From Aquanectria penicillioides (Eukaryota > Ascomycota > Sordariomycetes > Hypocreales > Nectriaceae): a stretch of DNA of 64,000 nt. The notes beneath the pieces were generated by a model that had not been told where the DNA came from, searched no databases, and saw only the letters and a program-made list of their open reading frames with translations. Every line of letters begins with the position of its first letter. The first letter of the stretch is position 1. The position numbers and the translations under genes are program-made. Positions 1 through 11,902 of the stretch are shown here, piece by piece. Where the stretch lies: NCBI GenBank assembly GCA_003415625.1, contig PYIU01000001.1, positions 7,070,210 through 7,134,209 of the forward strand, written 5' to 3'.

Positions 1-828
1 ATGAATACAAATGTTGCTGGGCCGCTGAAACGTCAGTTATATCAAAGGCTGCCATCGGTCGTGACTAGTGCTCTAATGGTGCGCCACGGATGGGTCAGTC
101 GTAATATGGCTGCATTCTCGAGTGTCATGAGAGGCGTGTTGGTCGACCGTGAACGTGTTGCTAATTTTTTTTGCGCCCGGGGTCTGGACCTTGCCAAGTT
201 CATGACATGATATTCCGACTCGTCGGGATTCGTCAGAGGAGAGATCCACACGAGATATCACTGAATTTCTGGAACTGCCGAGGACGTTGACTACCAACGG
301 CCCTATGATAGAGACAAGGAGCTCAACATGGGCTGAGATGGGGTAATATCGCTCATATTGATATCCGTCGAAGTACCACAGGTTTGATAAACCTCTCCCT
401 CTCTGATTTTTTTTTTGCCACCATTAAGTCATAGCAGCACTAATAATAAATGTTGAGGCCCAATTCTATTACTCGTGCGATGATTTGAAAGATTCCCTCG
501 GCACAAAGCAGCATAATCCTGGACCTAATCTCGTTGCAGGGTAAATGATGGATGATAGCCCTGATCCTGAGTCACGTTTTCCATTGCTAATGAAGGAAAT
601 TGGTCCCGGTTACACACAAGAACAGACCAGGGTCCATTTATCTCGGCCTCGGGTTATCCGGGAAGCGCTCGATGGTTTCACAACGCATGCCTTGATACCC
701 GCCCGCACTGCCTGATCTCCAGCACCTTACCATAACCAGACTCTTGTTATGGGGACCCAAAGACAGGGGCTCGAACCTGGACCCTCTTGATTGTAACACG
801 GGGCGCGCGGAAATAACAGATTGGTTGA
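1..828. other. Window edge, no supported gene
   Basis: No convincing coding region. A 69-codon ATG frame at 1-210 has no recognisable domain. At about 748-800 the minus strand carries a Pol III box-B-like GGTTCGAGCCC with tRNA-like spacing, but no complete cloverleaf can be folded. The stretch ends at the TA target site of the transposon that follows. Confidence 0.5.
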
Positions 829-830
829 TA

Positions 831-910
831 CCGTAGGAACTCAAAAAATTCAAAATACGCTAGTACCCTGGCTGCATGGATTCCCGGTTCCAGTCCCCAC
901 CAAAATCGTA
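831..910 (+). repeat. Left terminal inverted repeat of the pogo-like element
   Basis: An 80-bp sequence that is the exact reverse complement of 2827-2906. With the TA duplication and one more base on each side, the perfect match spans 828-910 against 2827-2909. Confidence 0.95.
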
Positions 911-2063
911 GGGACAGAAAAACTGACTGCCCAGGTCTTCCGGTCTTACAGTCTTCGGCTGTTTCAAGCTGCCTTACGTATTGCCTAGCTGCACGGCTAG
1001 CTACAGCCTGCACCGCATTTTCCCTCTTGCAATACTAAAAATGCCGCTTCAACACCGCAACCCAAATGTCACTCCACAAGCCCGGCCGGGACCGAAAAAG
1101 GCAAAATTTATTGATCGAGCCTATAGTCCCTTACAGTCCATTTCTTAAACTAAAAGAAGCTATTCCAAGCAGCAGAAAGAGAAGGTAATTATATTCATAA
1201 TCCACTATAAAGTGTACAATCCTAGCAACCCAAGAGCCGTTAATGGGTATTGCCTGCCGCTATTAAGGGAGGCAGCCAACTTCTTTAAGATACCTTTAAA
1301 TACAATTTATATATGGTATTGCAATTGTTAAAAATTTAAGGCCTTATAGCTATAATGTATATATAGACCATATTGGCCTAACCTTAAAGACTGACTTTTT
1401 AACCTTTTTATTAAGTAGTAGCTATAGAATAAGATAGTAATAGTAGTATGGTTCTAAAGAACTGCATAAGCTATTTTTGTAGAGCTCTATCCTTAATTAC
1501 TATATTATTTTACCTTTTTAAATGGCTAGTAGGGCCTCTTTAAGAGAAGATATAATATTATTTAATAGAAGGTCACTAAGGCAGCTATTAAACAACCAGA
1601 AGAATACATTTCTATAGTAAATTGCTTTCTTAAATTTATCTACTGTATCTCTAATAACTAAACACTAGCTCCTAGCTTCCTTAACCTAATCCTAAGCTCC
1701 CCCTTCTATTGATTTAATAAGAACTATATATTAAACTTTAATAAGACTTCTATTCTGTTTGAATATTTTAGCGGCTATTCTTATAACCTTAAAGGGGCTA
1801 AGACTATTGCAGCTAAATTAGACCGTTTCGGCTAGGATAAGAGGTAAGCCATTTTAGTGCTTTTTATCTTTGCTAATAGTATCTTAAGGTTAAAGCCTAA
1901 GATTATTTTTTATAGGCAGCTAAATAGCTGCCTTCTTTAGGATAAGGGGCATCTCTATTTACTAGATGTAACTGTAGAGTTTAATAAGACGGCATATAAT
2001 AATAAGACTTTATTCTAAAAGTGGATTATAGAGGAATTATAGTATATTAGTCCCTTTAAGGAA

Positions 2064-2681
2064 AAGCTCTTTATAATAGATGTCGCTACCTTCCACAAAA
2101 CCAAGGCTATCCTCACATAGCTTCATAAACATAAGGTCACCACCGCATTAATCCTGCCTAGCTATATAAGCCTTCTTTAGCCTTTTAATACTGCAATTAA
2201 TAGGCCCTTTAAAGATTGGCTTTGCAATGCTATAGAGGCATATGTCTTTAAAGCTAAGCAAGCTAGAAAGATAGAGTGGTCTATTTAAGATAAACGGATC
2301 ATAACAACCTTTGTAGTGGCTGAGGCTGTAAAACAGCTGTCTCAGCGGACAGAAATGGTCGAAAAGGCATTCCTTGATTGCGGCATTAGCGTTAGGCCTA
2401 ACGGCAGCCAGGACTTAATAATTAATATTAAGGATATTGACTATAAGGCAATTGACTTTATAGGGTAGGAAACAGCCCTTGATATTACTATTAAGGCCGA
2501 GGAGCTTGTGGACCGATTGTATGATAATAAGGAACTTATTTATAGCGGTGAGGAATTAGTGATAGTATATTCTACCTTAAAGGTCAAGGATTTGAAGGGT
2601 TTGCTGCAGCAGCGAGGGCTTCCAGTCTCAGGTCGGAAGGAACAGCTTGTCAGACGGCTGATTGACAACGATGCCCTTTAA
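2064..2681 (+). pseudogene. Transposase C-terminal remnant ending in a SAP domain
   Basis: From 2289 one frame runs to a TAA at 2679-2681 with a single internal stop (TAG near 2467). It reads as a transposase tail with the block AFLDCGISVRPNGSQD, then an acidic linker, then about 35 residues that match the SAP fold: LKVKDLKGLLQQRGLPVSG followed by RKEQLVRRLI. SAP domains bind AT-rich DNA. The block 2064-2230 holds the end of the DDE-type core in a more damaged state. The last 400 bp are much less mutated than the 1140-2060 stretch. The start of the original gene cannot be fixed. The SAP call rests on its conserved leucine, glycine and basic positions and is fairly secure; its role in transposition is inference. 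Confidence 0.7.
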
Positions 2682-2826
2682 TACAGCCAAAACACAGAGG
2701 AAAAAGGAGGTGGTCTGTCCTTCCCTTGTCATCACGATCAGGCCGGCACACCTGGCCCGTCCGTAACGCACTTTAGGTAGCAAGACAGAAAAAACAAGGT
2801 GGTCTGGTTGGCCAGTTTTTATTACA

Positions 2827-2906
2827 TACGATTTTGGTGGGGACTGGAACCGGGAATCCATGCAGCCAGGGTACTAGCGTATTTTGAATTTTTTGAGTTC
2901 CTACGG
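2827..2906 (-). repeat. Right terminal inverted repeat of the pogo-like element
   Basis: Exact reverse complement of 831-910, followed by TA at 2907-2908. It shows none of the mutations that fill the element's interior. Confidence 0.95.
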
Positions 2907-2908
2907 TA

Positions 2909-5900
2909 TTTCGGTACAGGGATATACGTAATGTATTCAACGGGTGGCTTTGTGCAACGCAACCCAAGCCAGGGCGGCAAAGCATTTAGCAACGAAGCTA
3001 CAAAGATATGCACAGTATCTTGTCAGCGAGATGGGGCCACCTTGGCCAGAACATGTCGCCAACATAAGCCAGAAATCAGCTCGGAGTTGCCACTTCAGTA
3101 GAAAAAGTGGTCAAGCAGAAGCAGGCAACCCATTTGCCCCGCCGACCTGTTCGGACATACCAGGTAAGATATTGCCCGTCGTGGTGCATGAAGCTAGCAT
3201 GATCGGTGGCGATCCGATATAGATCGACTCCCGGCCTGGAGTCTCGCAAATTAGCATTCTGTTGAATCGGATTCAGGCAGAAGCATCTGTAGGCGCAATT
3301 GGCAAAAGACTCCCCAAGCCGGAGTCCCGAGATGGTGTGGTGTCAGGAGATCGAGCAACGGTACGACAAGTGCCATGTCCTTTGAGCGGGCGCTCATCAG
3401 AACGGCCAAAACCTTCCTGTGAGGGGGCAGCCGCGCGCCAATCCCCGTCCAGGGACGACGCAACCCTGGATGGGCCCAAGCCTATGGGAGGACAAATTAG
3501 TGCGGCAGAGACTGGCCTAGCCCACTACCGAGAATGCACATTGTGAGTACACGATCCGTGCGCTCCCGCAGGCATCCCCGCGAAGTGAATCCTTGTCAAG
3601 GGGTTGTCTGTGTGCGTGGGCTAGTAGCAAACTGGCGCAGTTCGAATAGTTGCAAAGTTAGCTGATAGCCACTCATAGCCGCACGCGTTGGATGGCTTAT
3701 TAGTGCCGTTCAGATGTGCTGGTTCCTCGTTCCTCGTGTTTGGACGAGACACCTGCGGGTTTCCATGAATTTGCTGGCCTGTGCTTCTCAACTCTACCGC
3801 ATCATGGCCATGGCGTACATACGGCGGTCCTTGGTAAATGTGAGAGCTGAGGACGTAACTATCACTCGGGAGACCGTCACGAAGCTTGGGGCCCTTGCTT
3901 CCTTTCTTGGAGATAAGGGAACGGGACTGAAGTACTGGGGCCAACATCATTCCCATCCACTCGACAAATGCGACACCCATATCGGCCACGACCAGCCCTT
4001 TGAGATCTGGCCTTTTCGTAGGGTCTGATTTGCTTTGAGTATCGGGGCTGGTGCCCCAGGAGTCGACAGTCCCGGCCGATGATATCAAAGCCAGGGCGTA
4101 CAGTCGGTATAGCTTCAAATGGGCAAAGGCCGGCATGAATGACACAACCTTTTTAGTTCCATCACGGATCGCTTCCCCGTCAACTTCATGATGTTGCATC
4201 GCGGGGCGGGGTTGTTATGCAGGGCTTACGTGCCACTGCACAGCACGAAGGATGTCTGCAAGAAGGCACCGTTAATCTTGTCGTCTCTTTCCGCTTTGTC
4301 GAGATGGATAAAACTCTGTAAACGCAAGGAGGACATTGCTCCTAAACAAGACTAAATTCCCCATAGCCGGCGCCCTCCGATGGCTTGGTGTCCTCGGCTC
4401 TCCTCCACAGCGGAGCAGGCCCATATTATCTCCAACGTTGCCGACCCCAATGGAACGCCAAGCCTGAGCGCCAACCTTGGTTTGGGGTGTGGAGGTGTTG
4501 AGGACTAGCAGATTAGCTTCGTGATATGCCCTCCAGATTTGTTAACCCGCTGGTCTCGGCCTGGCGACGATCGACTGATTTCGAGAGCCTCAATTTCTTC
4601 GTCGATGTGGCAAGGTTTGAGCCCAAGATACGGCACCAATGGGCAACTTTCCAAGATGAAAAGATATATCAAGAAACTCTCCATTCGACTCAAAGCTTGG
4701 GCGCTTGGATGCACAACCCTATCCTGCAGAGACCTCTGCTTTCTTCGCAACAGCGGTAGTTAGCATTGCGCTCTCTCGGCTTGACTTGCATCTGGCTCTT
4801 CCGTATACCCCGCTGAACCGCTTGGGTCATGGCTATGGCTGTGATTCAGACCCTCGGCTATGCTCTCGGGATGATAGAGTTGAGTGGGAGGCAAAACAGC
4901 CACCCGCCAGGGACCCGGCGAAACTTTGACAATGGCGCACAGTGAATGACGGTCTCGACCACAATGCGCAAAACAGCCATTGCTGATCGCTTTTGTGAAT
5001 CAACATCTGACCCAAAAGCCACCACAGGCGACATTCATCAAATGTACCCACGGGCTGGAGCCCAGCAGCGGAGGGGTAGAGAGAGGGGGGGAGGGGGGTG
5101 TTGAGTTGTGTGTGTGGCGGGCTACCGACGCCGCACGGGGGGGTTTGTACACTCCCTCGCATGGTGTACATACAGAATGGCCCTGGTGGCTGGCGATAAC
5201 CTGTAGCGGCTGATGTTGTCTCTTAATCGGTATCTACGATCTGGCGACTGTTTAATGACTGGTCAACAAACGATAGTGTATGCTGGAATTATGACTACTG
5301 GTACTCGGTTTTTTTTTTTTTTCGGTTTTTTCGGTTTTCCTTTTTTTTTTGCGAAACCGTCTGAAATGACATCATCCTTTGGTGCATTTCCCTGTAGCCG
5401 CAATAGAAAAGAGAGACTCTGTAGCTTTCTTCACTGCTGAGAATAAAGCTCAGCCCAAGCCCAAAAGTTTGCATCACACCACCAAACGGGAACCTGGGGA
5501 GATGAAAGATGGCTCCCCGCTTTCACAGACGCGCGTAAGAAGAATTTGGCCCAGTTTCATAAACGGTCGTCTGCTGATACTACTTCCTCGAGGGCTGTGC
5601 GTCGACGCCAGCCTATATTTGACTAGCTTCCCCTTTAATTGCTAAGTAGTCACGAATTTGGATCAAACGATGGAGGTTCTCGTCATCTTGACCAGACTTT
5701 AGCTTGGTGAGTTTCGACCACTCATAGCCCTCCAAGCTCAGGTCCAGCCAGCTTGACCTGCCTTCACTCCCCCCGGGGCCCCAGTCTTCCCAACAGCCAA
5801 GATTTTCTCTCCGACGGATCGCATCCCGGAGCGCGATGCTTCGGCCGAGTAGTACTCCAGCCAAGGGCCCAAGCTTGGCTGTTCTGCTTCTTGAAATGCA

Positions 5901-6900
5901 GCCTGCTGTTCCGGGAGGAGTTGATGACGAGCCACTAGTTGGAGCCCGTTGAATTAGCCATTGATTTGATGTCCCATTTTCTCTCACAAGGATGGGGCCG
6001 TTTAGCATCTAGCTCGAGCCCTGAATGTGACATCCCTGGGCAGTGAAAAGAATGTGCCGGTATCTAAGGTGTATGCCGACAACATGCCCTGTGCACCTTG
6101 ACTTTCTGCCATAGCTTGATGTCGTAGCCACAACGAGGATTGCCACGTTGGGGCTTGGGCTTGAGGACGTGTGATCTTAAAATTGCTATCAAATATCCCA
6201 ATTGAGGACTCAAGGCGTCAAACCCTAGGAACCGTTGATGATGGTGGTGATAGAGCCAGGGCTGAGGTGCGTCCGTGGGAACTTGTCCCAAGCTTGTCCT
6301 GGAAGTGGCGGCATCCATCCTGAAGAAGGAGGGGAATCCAAACGCCACCATCTCAGCCTTGAGGTACCATTTACATCCCCTTTCCCAGTTCCCGGTTTAT
6401 TGGAGTGAGTTCCCAGTCGCCAGGGTCCAGGGTCCACACTCCCTGGCCGGCCTCCGCATCCGGTTCCCCTCACAGCACGGCGCTATTGTTGATGCTCTTG
6501 TTGCTCGACGTGCCCGATAAGGCGACCCGCATCACGGGTCAACTTCAAGACTACCATGGATCTTACTTTCAACGTTGGCTTGTCTCCGCTTTGAGTATGG
6601 TTTTGGGAGTTGGCCTGCGGCGCTGAATCCCTCCCAAGACGACTACTACTAGGGCACAAGCGAGAGGCCCAACCAGTGGCCTAGGCACCCCCCCCGATAC
6701 TCCAAGGCCTGTTGCCTCCGCAATCTTGCAGAACAAAGAGGTATCGACCTCGCTTTTGCAACAAGGAAAGTTTATTTCCCCTCACGGTGTTGGTCCTGGC
6801 GTACTGTCTCGGCTGTGCTGAAGTACCTCCAAGCTTCGCGATCGAGTTTGGCGTCGCATTCCGGTAGTAGCATTTGGGGGTAGGCGACTCTGCCAATGCA
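2909..6900. other. Gene-poor stretch with doubtful coding relics
   Basis: No gene with recognisable domains. Short frames with plausible residue composition occur at 4526-4759 (plus, 77 codons, ATG) and on the minus strand between about 6350 and 5610, where frames at 6064-6351, 5738-5935 and 5613-6008 could be pieces of one frameshifted gene. None carries a motif I can name. Homopolymer T runs lie at 5310-5350. The 192-codon frame at 3621-4199 is listed separately. Confidence 0.4.
3621..4199 (-). CDS. Uncharacterised 192-residue open frame, possibly a relic
   Basis: An uninterrupted ATG-started frame on the minus strand encodes 192 residues. I recognise no domain, signal peptide or membrane segment. 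The first 130 residues have a protein-like composition, with hydrophobic blocks such as FMPAFAHLKLYRLYALALIS, while the last 60 look random. No intron signals or neighbouring partner help. It could be a fragment of a decayed gene, a lineage-specific gene or chance. I lean toward relic, because the flanking 4 kb has no other convincing gene. Confidence 0.25.
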   Translation of the reverse strand: MQHHEVDGEAIRDGTKKVVSFMPAFAHLKLYRLYALALISSAGTVDSWGTSPDTQSKSDPTKRPDLKGLVVADMGVAFVEWMGMMLAPVLQSRSLISKKGSKGPKLRDGLPSDSYVLSSHIYQGPPYVRHGHDAVELRSTGQQIHGNPQVSRPNTRNEEPAHLNGTNKPSNACGYEWLSANFATIRTAPVCY

Positions 6901-7276
6901 TATTTGATCTTGCCATCTCCCTCGTCCTCGCCCCTCGCTTTTCTTTTGATTCTGTCACAAAGGTCCTTTGCTGTCAATTTTTGTTTTTTAATTCCCAGAG
7001 TGGTCCATTTCTCCGAGGACTCCTCGAACCAACAGGCATCTTTTCCTCCACCGAACCACTTTAATCAACTCAGCCTGATCTAGACAGCACTGTCTCAGAC
7101 CACTGCCGAAAAGCAAGGAAAGATTTCAGTGAACGGAGCACTCTTCAGTGTGCTGTTCTTATTGGCGCCAGATCTTTGCTTGGCCGAGCCGGTTTATCAC
7201 CTGCCTGCCCTTCCACTACACCAAGGGTGATCAGCCCGTCCTCAAAAGCACTGCCGATCCTGCTGTTCGATTCTTA

Positions 7277-8425
7277 ATGGCAACTTTCGTCCATCCTTAC
7301 CCTGCAATTTTTGGGGATTTCCCATTTGGCACATGCTTTGATGGGATCACTTTGACTCCATCATCAGGATGTTTGATGACCCCTCCACCCTTTCGCATAA
7401 GCACAGATTCCCCCGCATCTCGGAGTAACATGACATTTCAACCACCGATGAATCAAGTGGCCGATGCTTCTTTTTTTGACGAAGCGATTAATACCTCCAC
7501 AATATCAACGGAGATGGGGCTTTCCTTCGCCTCTCCCTCTCCCCAGTACATCACACCAGCAAGCATCCCCGAGGATTCCGAGGTCCCGAGAACTGTAGTG
7601 CCGATCGTGGAGCGGGAGCAAAAAACAGCTCGTCGAACCCAAAGCCGAAGAAAATCTCAAGTAGGCTTAGGTGTTTCGGAATCTGATGTTGTTTTAAACG
7701 AACCGAAGATTAAAAAACGAGGGAGGAAGTTTAGAAGCGAACCAACAGAGTCCTCCAAGGCACGGCTAAATGAAGATTCTGATGACGAAGATACTCCCAG
7801 AGATCCGCGTCGACGACGTATCCTGGAGCGCAATAGAATTGCTGCTACAAAGTGTCGCATGCGCAAAAGAGATGAAGCATCTGCCCTCGCCTCCCGTGAA
7901 CAAGCCATGGAGGACCATAACCGTTATCTTTCATCGTGCTTTGATTCACTCACTGCCGAAATCTACCACCTGAAGACCCAGCTTCTACGTCACACCGACT
8001 GTAACTGCGTTTTGATACAAAAGTATATTGCCAATGAGGCCAGAAAGTCTGTTGACGGACTCCTATCCTGCTCTTCCGCCCTTCAGTTTGATAGAGCTCC
8101 CACAGATAGCTATCATCGGGGCTCAAGCGGCAGCGAGACAAGCGTAACTGGTTCGGCATACAGTACCAGAGCGCTTGAAGCGGAAGGTATCTCACCGTCC
8201 TGGATTGATCCATTCCAGCGTGGTTCAAGGACGTCAGAGGCTGGAGACGACATATTTGAGATGCTGGTGGACCCGTTCCAAAAAGACTCCGCTCCCGTGT
8301 CGAATCAACCCGTTTCAAGTTTGTCCTCGCTCTCAAGAGGCAACCCAGGAATTTTCGTCAGGACAGGAGCACATGTCCAATCGACGGAGGGAATGGGATG
8401 GGACACGCAATGGGAATTTCAGTGA
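7277..8425 (+). CDS. bZIP transcription factor, ATF/CREB-like
   Basis: Encodes 382 residues from the first in-frame ATG; the frame is open upstream to about 7148 but holds no earlier ATG. Residues 176-240 form a basic leucine zipper. The basic region reads RRRRILERNRIAATKCRMRK, with the invariant N-x7-R spacing (N in ERNR, R in CRMRK), followed by a zipper and the block HLKTQLLRHTDCNC, a pattern known from fungal Atf-type factors. The N-terminal 120 residues are Ser/Thr/Pro-rich and probably an activation region. A basic, KKRGRKFR-like segment just before the bZIP may serve nuclear import. The protein should bind CRE-like DNA as a dimer in the nucleus; target genes cannot be inferred. No intron is needed within the CDS. 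A non-coding 5' exon cannot be excluded. Confidence 0.85.
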   Translation: MATFVHPYPAIFGDFPFGTCFDGITLTPSSGCLMTPPPFRISTDSPASRSNMTFQPPMNQVADASFFDEAINTSTISTEMGLSFASPSPQYITPASIPEDSEVPRTVVPIVEREQKTARRTQSRRKSQVGLGVSESDVVLNEPKIKKRGRKFRSEPTESSKARLNEDSDDEDTPRDPRRRRILERNRIAATKCRMRKRDEASALASREQAMEDHNRYLSSCFDSLTAEIYHLKTQLLRHTDCNCVLIQKYIANEARKSVDGLLSCSSALQFDRAPTDSYHRGSSGSETSVTGSAYSTRALEAEGISPSWIDPFQRGSRTSEAGDDIFEMLVDPFQKDSAPVSNQPVSSLSSLSRGNPGIFVRTGAHVQSTEGMGWDTQWEFQ

Positions 8426-11400
8426 TTTTGAGCGTCGCAATGCTCGGGGTTTGGGACGATACACGGGACTATGGAATAAAATACAATTCGCGTTCATCTT
8501 TTCTATTGAGGGTTTTTTCTTTAATTTCAATTATGAGCAAGTTTCGGGCGCGATGACTTCTATGTGTTGCACTGTACGTTAACTGGATGGTCAAGAAGTA
8601 GACGTGGTAATCAACTTGTCGATTTCAAGATTCGCAGATAGCCAGCTGCCTGAGACATCAAGTGACGAATCTGGAAGATGCCAGAGAGTTCTCGATAGAT
8701 CTTTTGATCACATTTAGACGACGTGCAGAAGGTGAAGAATAAAGAAGAAAAAGAAGAAGCAAGGAAGAAAGGAGGTGATTTATCCCCGATTTGACGACGT
8801 GGAAGGACACGGCTCTATTATCCGCCGATCGATACGTATTGTCAAAAACAAGCGATAAGCATCCCCTAGACTTCTAGCGTGAGCTACTGGCGAATTCAAT
8901 TCGAAGATGATTTATCCATTTTCGCTTTCAGGAAAGCTTGAGGAGCTGCCTTGCAAAGGGTTGATGGGTCCCACAGGCTCAAAGATCAGCGCCCCGTCCT
9001 TGTGCTTGAACATAATGTGGTCAATAGTGCTTGGATTTGAGTGTGGTTAGTGTAAGAGTTCATGACCCACTGGCGGGAATCAAATTGACCCATCAAGATA
9101 ATATTGTTGATGAGCCTGAGTCGTCGATTCGAACGATGATTGGTGCTTGACTTGGTTGGAAGCGTTGCAGAAGCCTGACCATCAAGAGAAGCTATCATGC
9201 CAATTGTCCAGGTTCAGTCTTTGGAAGAGGCTTACTTTATCTAGTTTGGCAGAGTAGACTGCACATGGGTAAGGTTGAAGCTCAAAGCAAAGGCTGATTC
9301 GATGTGCCTCTCGGGTGATCAAACGAGTGGATCTTTCGTCTCGCGTGCAGATCGTAGAAGTGTGGGGTGAAATGAGATTCCCGTGGGCCCCCCTGCCGCT
9401 GACTGAACGGCTGCAAGGAGATTTCATCCCACATCAGGATATCCAATACTAGGGTGTTCAACATTGTCGCTGCGGGTTGAGATTCACCGCTTCCGATGGC
9501 CTCGGGTCATTGAATGACAAGTGTGAACAAGAAAGTCGGTGAATGCAAGCGGGAAGCGTGCTAGACTGGGTCCCTCATTGTCTAGATGCACAGGGCTTGC
9601 AGGACTTGGTCTCGTGCACAAGAAAGTTCTTTCTTGACCCTATTGAGATGACAATAACGCAGAGTGAACCCGGTCCATCTCCCAACAATTGATCAAGGTT
9701 ACGGAAGCAGGGTCAAATTACGATGCGGATAACATCGCCGCAATCTGATGGGATCGTATTCCACATGGCGCTCGCCTGTTCTTGTGTAATTATCATCCTG
9801 TTCTGAGGGCAGTCTAGCTGGGCCCTCAGCTTTAAGCTGGGTGATGTGGTCCGTCTTATGTAGCCTTGCTTTTTCTTCCGCCGCATTACTTTTTCCGGGA
9901 AGGCGACTACGCCCGTTGGATGGAGTAAACCTGGTCTTTGTGCAACATGACTTGACACATCAGTCAGTCTGTTGGCAAGCTTTCGGGATAATTGGGGGTC
10001 CTGGCGGCCAAAATGTTGAAAACCAACTGATCTGGCGCGCCGACATCCACTCGTCGACATTAGGAGACTTAAATGTGGACAAATGGGCAGGTGACGGTCG
10101 CTATTTCGCGGTTGCTCGTAACAACAATAGCTAGCTAAGGCGGTTGAACCACAGTGGTTGAATGTCCTTCCTGCTCTTCCCCCTCCTGGCATGGCCACAA
10201 TGACCAGGTTGTTGGCGGCATGGCGTGGAGGTTCCCACAGCACTAGCGATTGACGCTGGATCGCTGAAACGTTGGCCACCGCATATGCCAGGGGAGCTGG
10301 GGAGGCGATCCAAAGTGTTGGTACGTCGGCGTTGGCCAATCAGCCTTGAGATGCGGGCGCGCGACCATGGGCCAAACGAGGTAGGGTGGGTATTGCTTCG
10401 CAGAAAAGTACCCTTGTCCCCGGCAGAGGAAGTGTCACCCACATTCCCAAACTTTCTTGCCGAGTTGTATTTCAGGGGAAATCATCGTGCAACCGTCAAT
10501 CGCCCTCATCGTTAGAAAAACTGGAGATTCGGAAGATTTGGTAAGAGACGATTGCGATTGCTCCAGGTGGCAGATTCAACAACAAGCCCTCCGTCACATC
10601 ATTACATACTAGCACATCCGGCAGTTCCTTGGCTGACAGACCCTAGCGTCGGCCCCTAGTGCGGATTGATCATCACGTTGTTCGACTGACCACGCGCTGT
10701 CTGGAATTGAGCGGGAATTAACAGCCATTGGCCCTCACCATGAGCCCGGCGTGAGAAAATATTGTTGTGGCCTGGGATATTTATGAAGGGCATCATCAAT
10801 ACACGCCTTCTTCTTTTCTTGAACTGGCCTGGTGGCCTGCAAAGGACGCGAACTTGAAAGTGCCGGAAAGCCGGACATTTGCCAGAACCTTGGAACAAGG
10901 GCACCCGCGTCACAGGAGACATCAATCATCGCCGTCCATCAGAGCCATCAATTGGCCTTTCGTTTTGCTCCTCTCCTGCATCGGCTAAGAGCGATTGGGC
11001 GTCAAGGCTTTGCATTGGAAAGACGACAGCAAGGAAAGTGGGAGGTTGTTCCCGTGGCTAAGCGTCTACGGAGTAGAGGAAGGAGGATTGCGTGTGTCCA
11101 CTTTCGTCGTTTCCCTTTCCCAGACCGGTCGTGTGTGTACCTTCCTCACTCCCCCTCCCCCCAACCACCGACGAAGCGACAAGCGAGAGTCTAGGACCGT
11201 GAAGCGGGTGCAACGTACTGGCATCTGTATCTTACGCATCTGACGTGAAGGGCGCCTCGAATACGCACTACGGACGACTGGCGCGAACCAAGTCAGGTGC
11301 AAACAGGGGCGAAATCGCATACAAGGGCACAGGAAAAAAAAAAGGGCGGAAGGCGCAGCTTGCTCCCTGTCTCCTTACTTGCCTACATCCCATCCCTCCC

Positions 11401-11902
11401 TACCTTCGCTGCCTCCAGCCCTGGGATTCCTGGCTCAGCTCCATCTCAGGTTTCACCACGTCCTGTCGTGATCCCCTGTTCGGGGCATTGACCGATTTTA
11501 TCGGGCCAGCATCTGCATCCAACGTTGCCGTCTGTCTTGGACGCCAGGACTAATCAACCATTATCGATCACGAGACAGCAAACCACCGGACGACACGACA
11601 CGGCACGGCACGTCGCGGCACACCACGCCGCGAAGGTGCAAACGCAGGCAGAGACTGGATCGTTTTCTTCTCTCCTTCTCTCTCTCATTTCGGTCAAACC
11701 TTGGTTTGGCGGCGTCATTACCACGCAGCCTTGCTACTTTTGGGCCCTTCGGTGTTGCCACCCCATTCTACTCTTTTCAACATCAATCTCAACACTAGCC
11801 AGCCATCACTCGCTTGGGGTGCAAATCGAGTCTTTTGGTCACCTTTCGCCTGTTCTGTCAACTCCAAACCTCTCCGTTGTTTCAGGCTCACGATTGCCAC
11901 AC
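8426..11902. other. Intergenic region between the bZIP gene and the ABC transporter gene
   Basis: About 3.5 kb without a supported gene. The longest frame (9713-10339, minus, 208 codons) has no motif and a random-looking composition. The last 600 bp before the transporter start are pyrimidine-rich and probably promoter and 5' leader. Confidence 0.5.

Larger units (their letters stand above)
831..2906 (+). mobile_element. Degenerate pogo/Fot1-like DNA transposon with long perfect TIRs
   Basis: The 2076-bp element is bounded by perfect inverted copies at 831-910 and 2827-2906, each beginning CCGTAGGAACTC at the outer end, and is flanked on both sides by TA, the target duplication used by Tc1/mariner and pogo elements. 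The interior from about 1140 to 2290 is very rich in TpA and poor in CpA/TpG, and is broken by many stops, as RIP produces. Even so, plus-strand peptide similarity to fungal pogo/CENP-B-type DDE transposases is readable, including blocks like LFIIDVATFHKTKAIL and the AINRPFKDW region (about 2064-2222). The element cannot make a full transposase. It resembles Fot1 in size and target site, but family assignment rests on peptide recall, not on a search. Confidence 0.8.

Noticed and set aside
748..830. tRNA-like sequence on the minus strand with GGTTCGAGCCC
   Set aside because: Box B is good, but the T stem has mismatches, the anticodon arm does not fold and no 5' half exists on the far side of the transposon.
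7148..7276. Upstream extension of the bZIP frame
   Set aside because: It starts with GTG and has no ATG before 7277; a eukaryotic start there is unlikely.
9713..10339. 208-codon minus-strand frame
   Set aside because: Random-looking composition, no motif, no splice partners.
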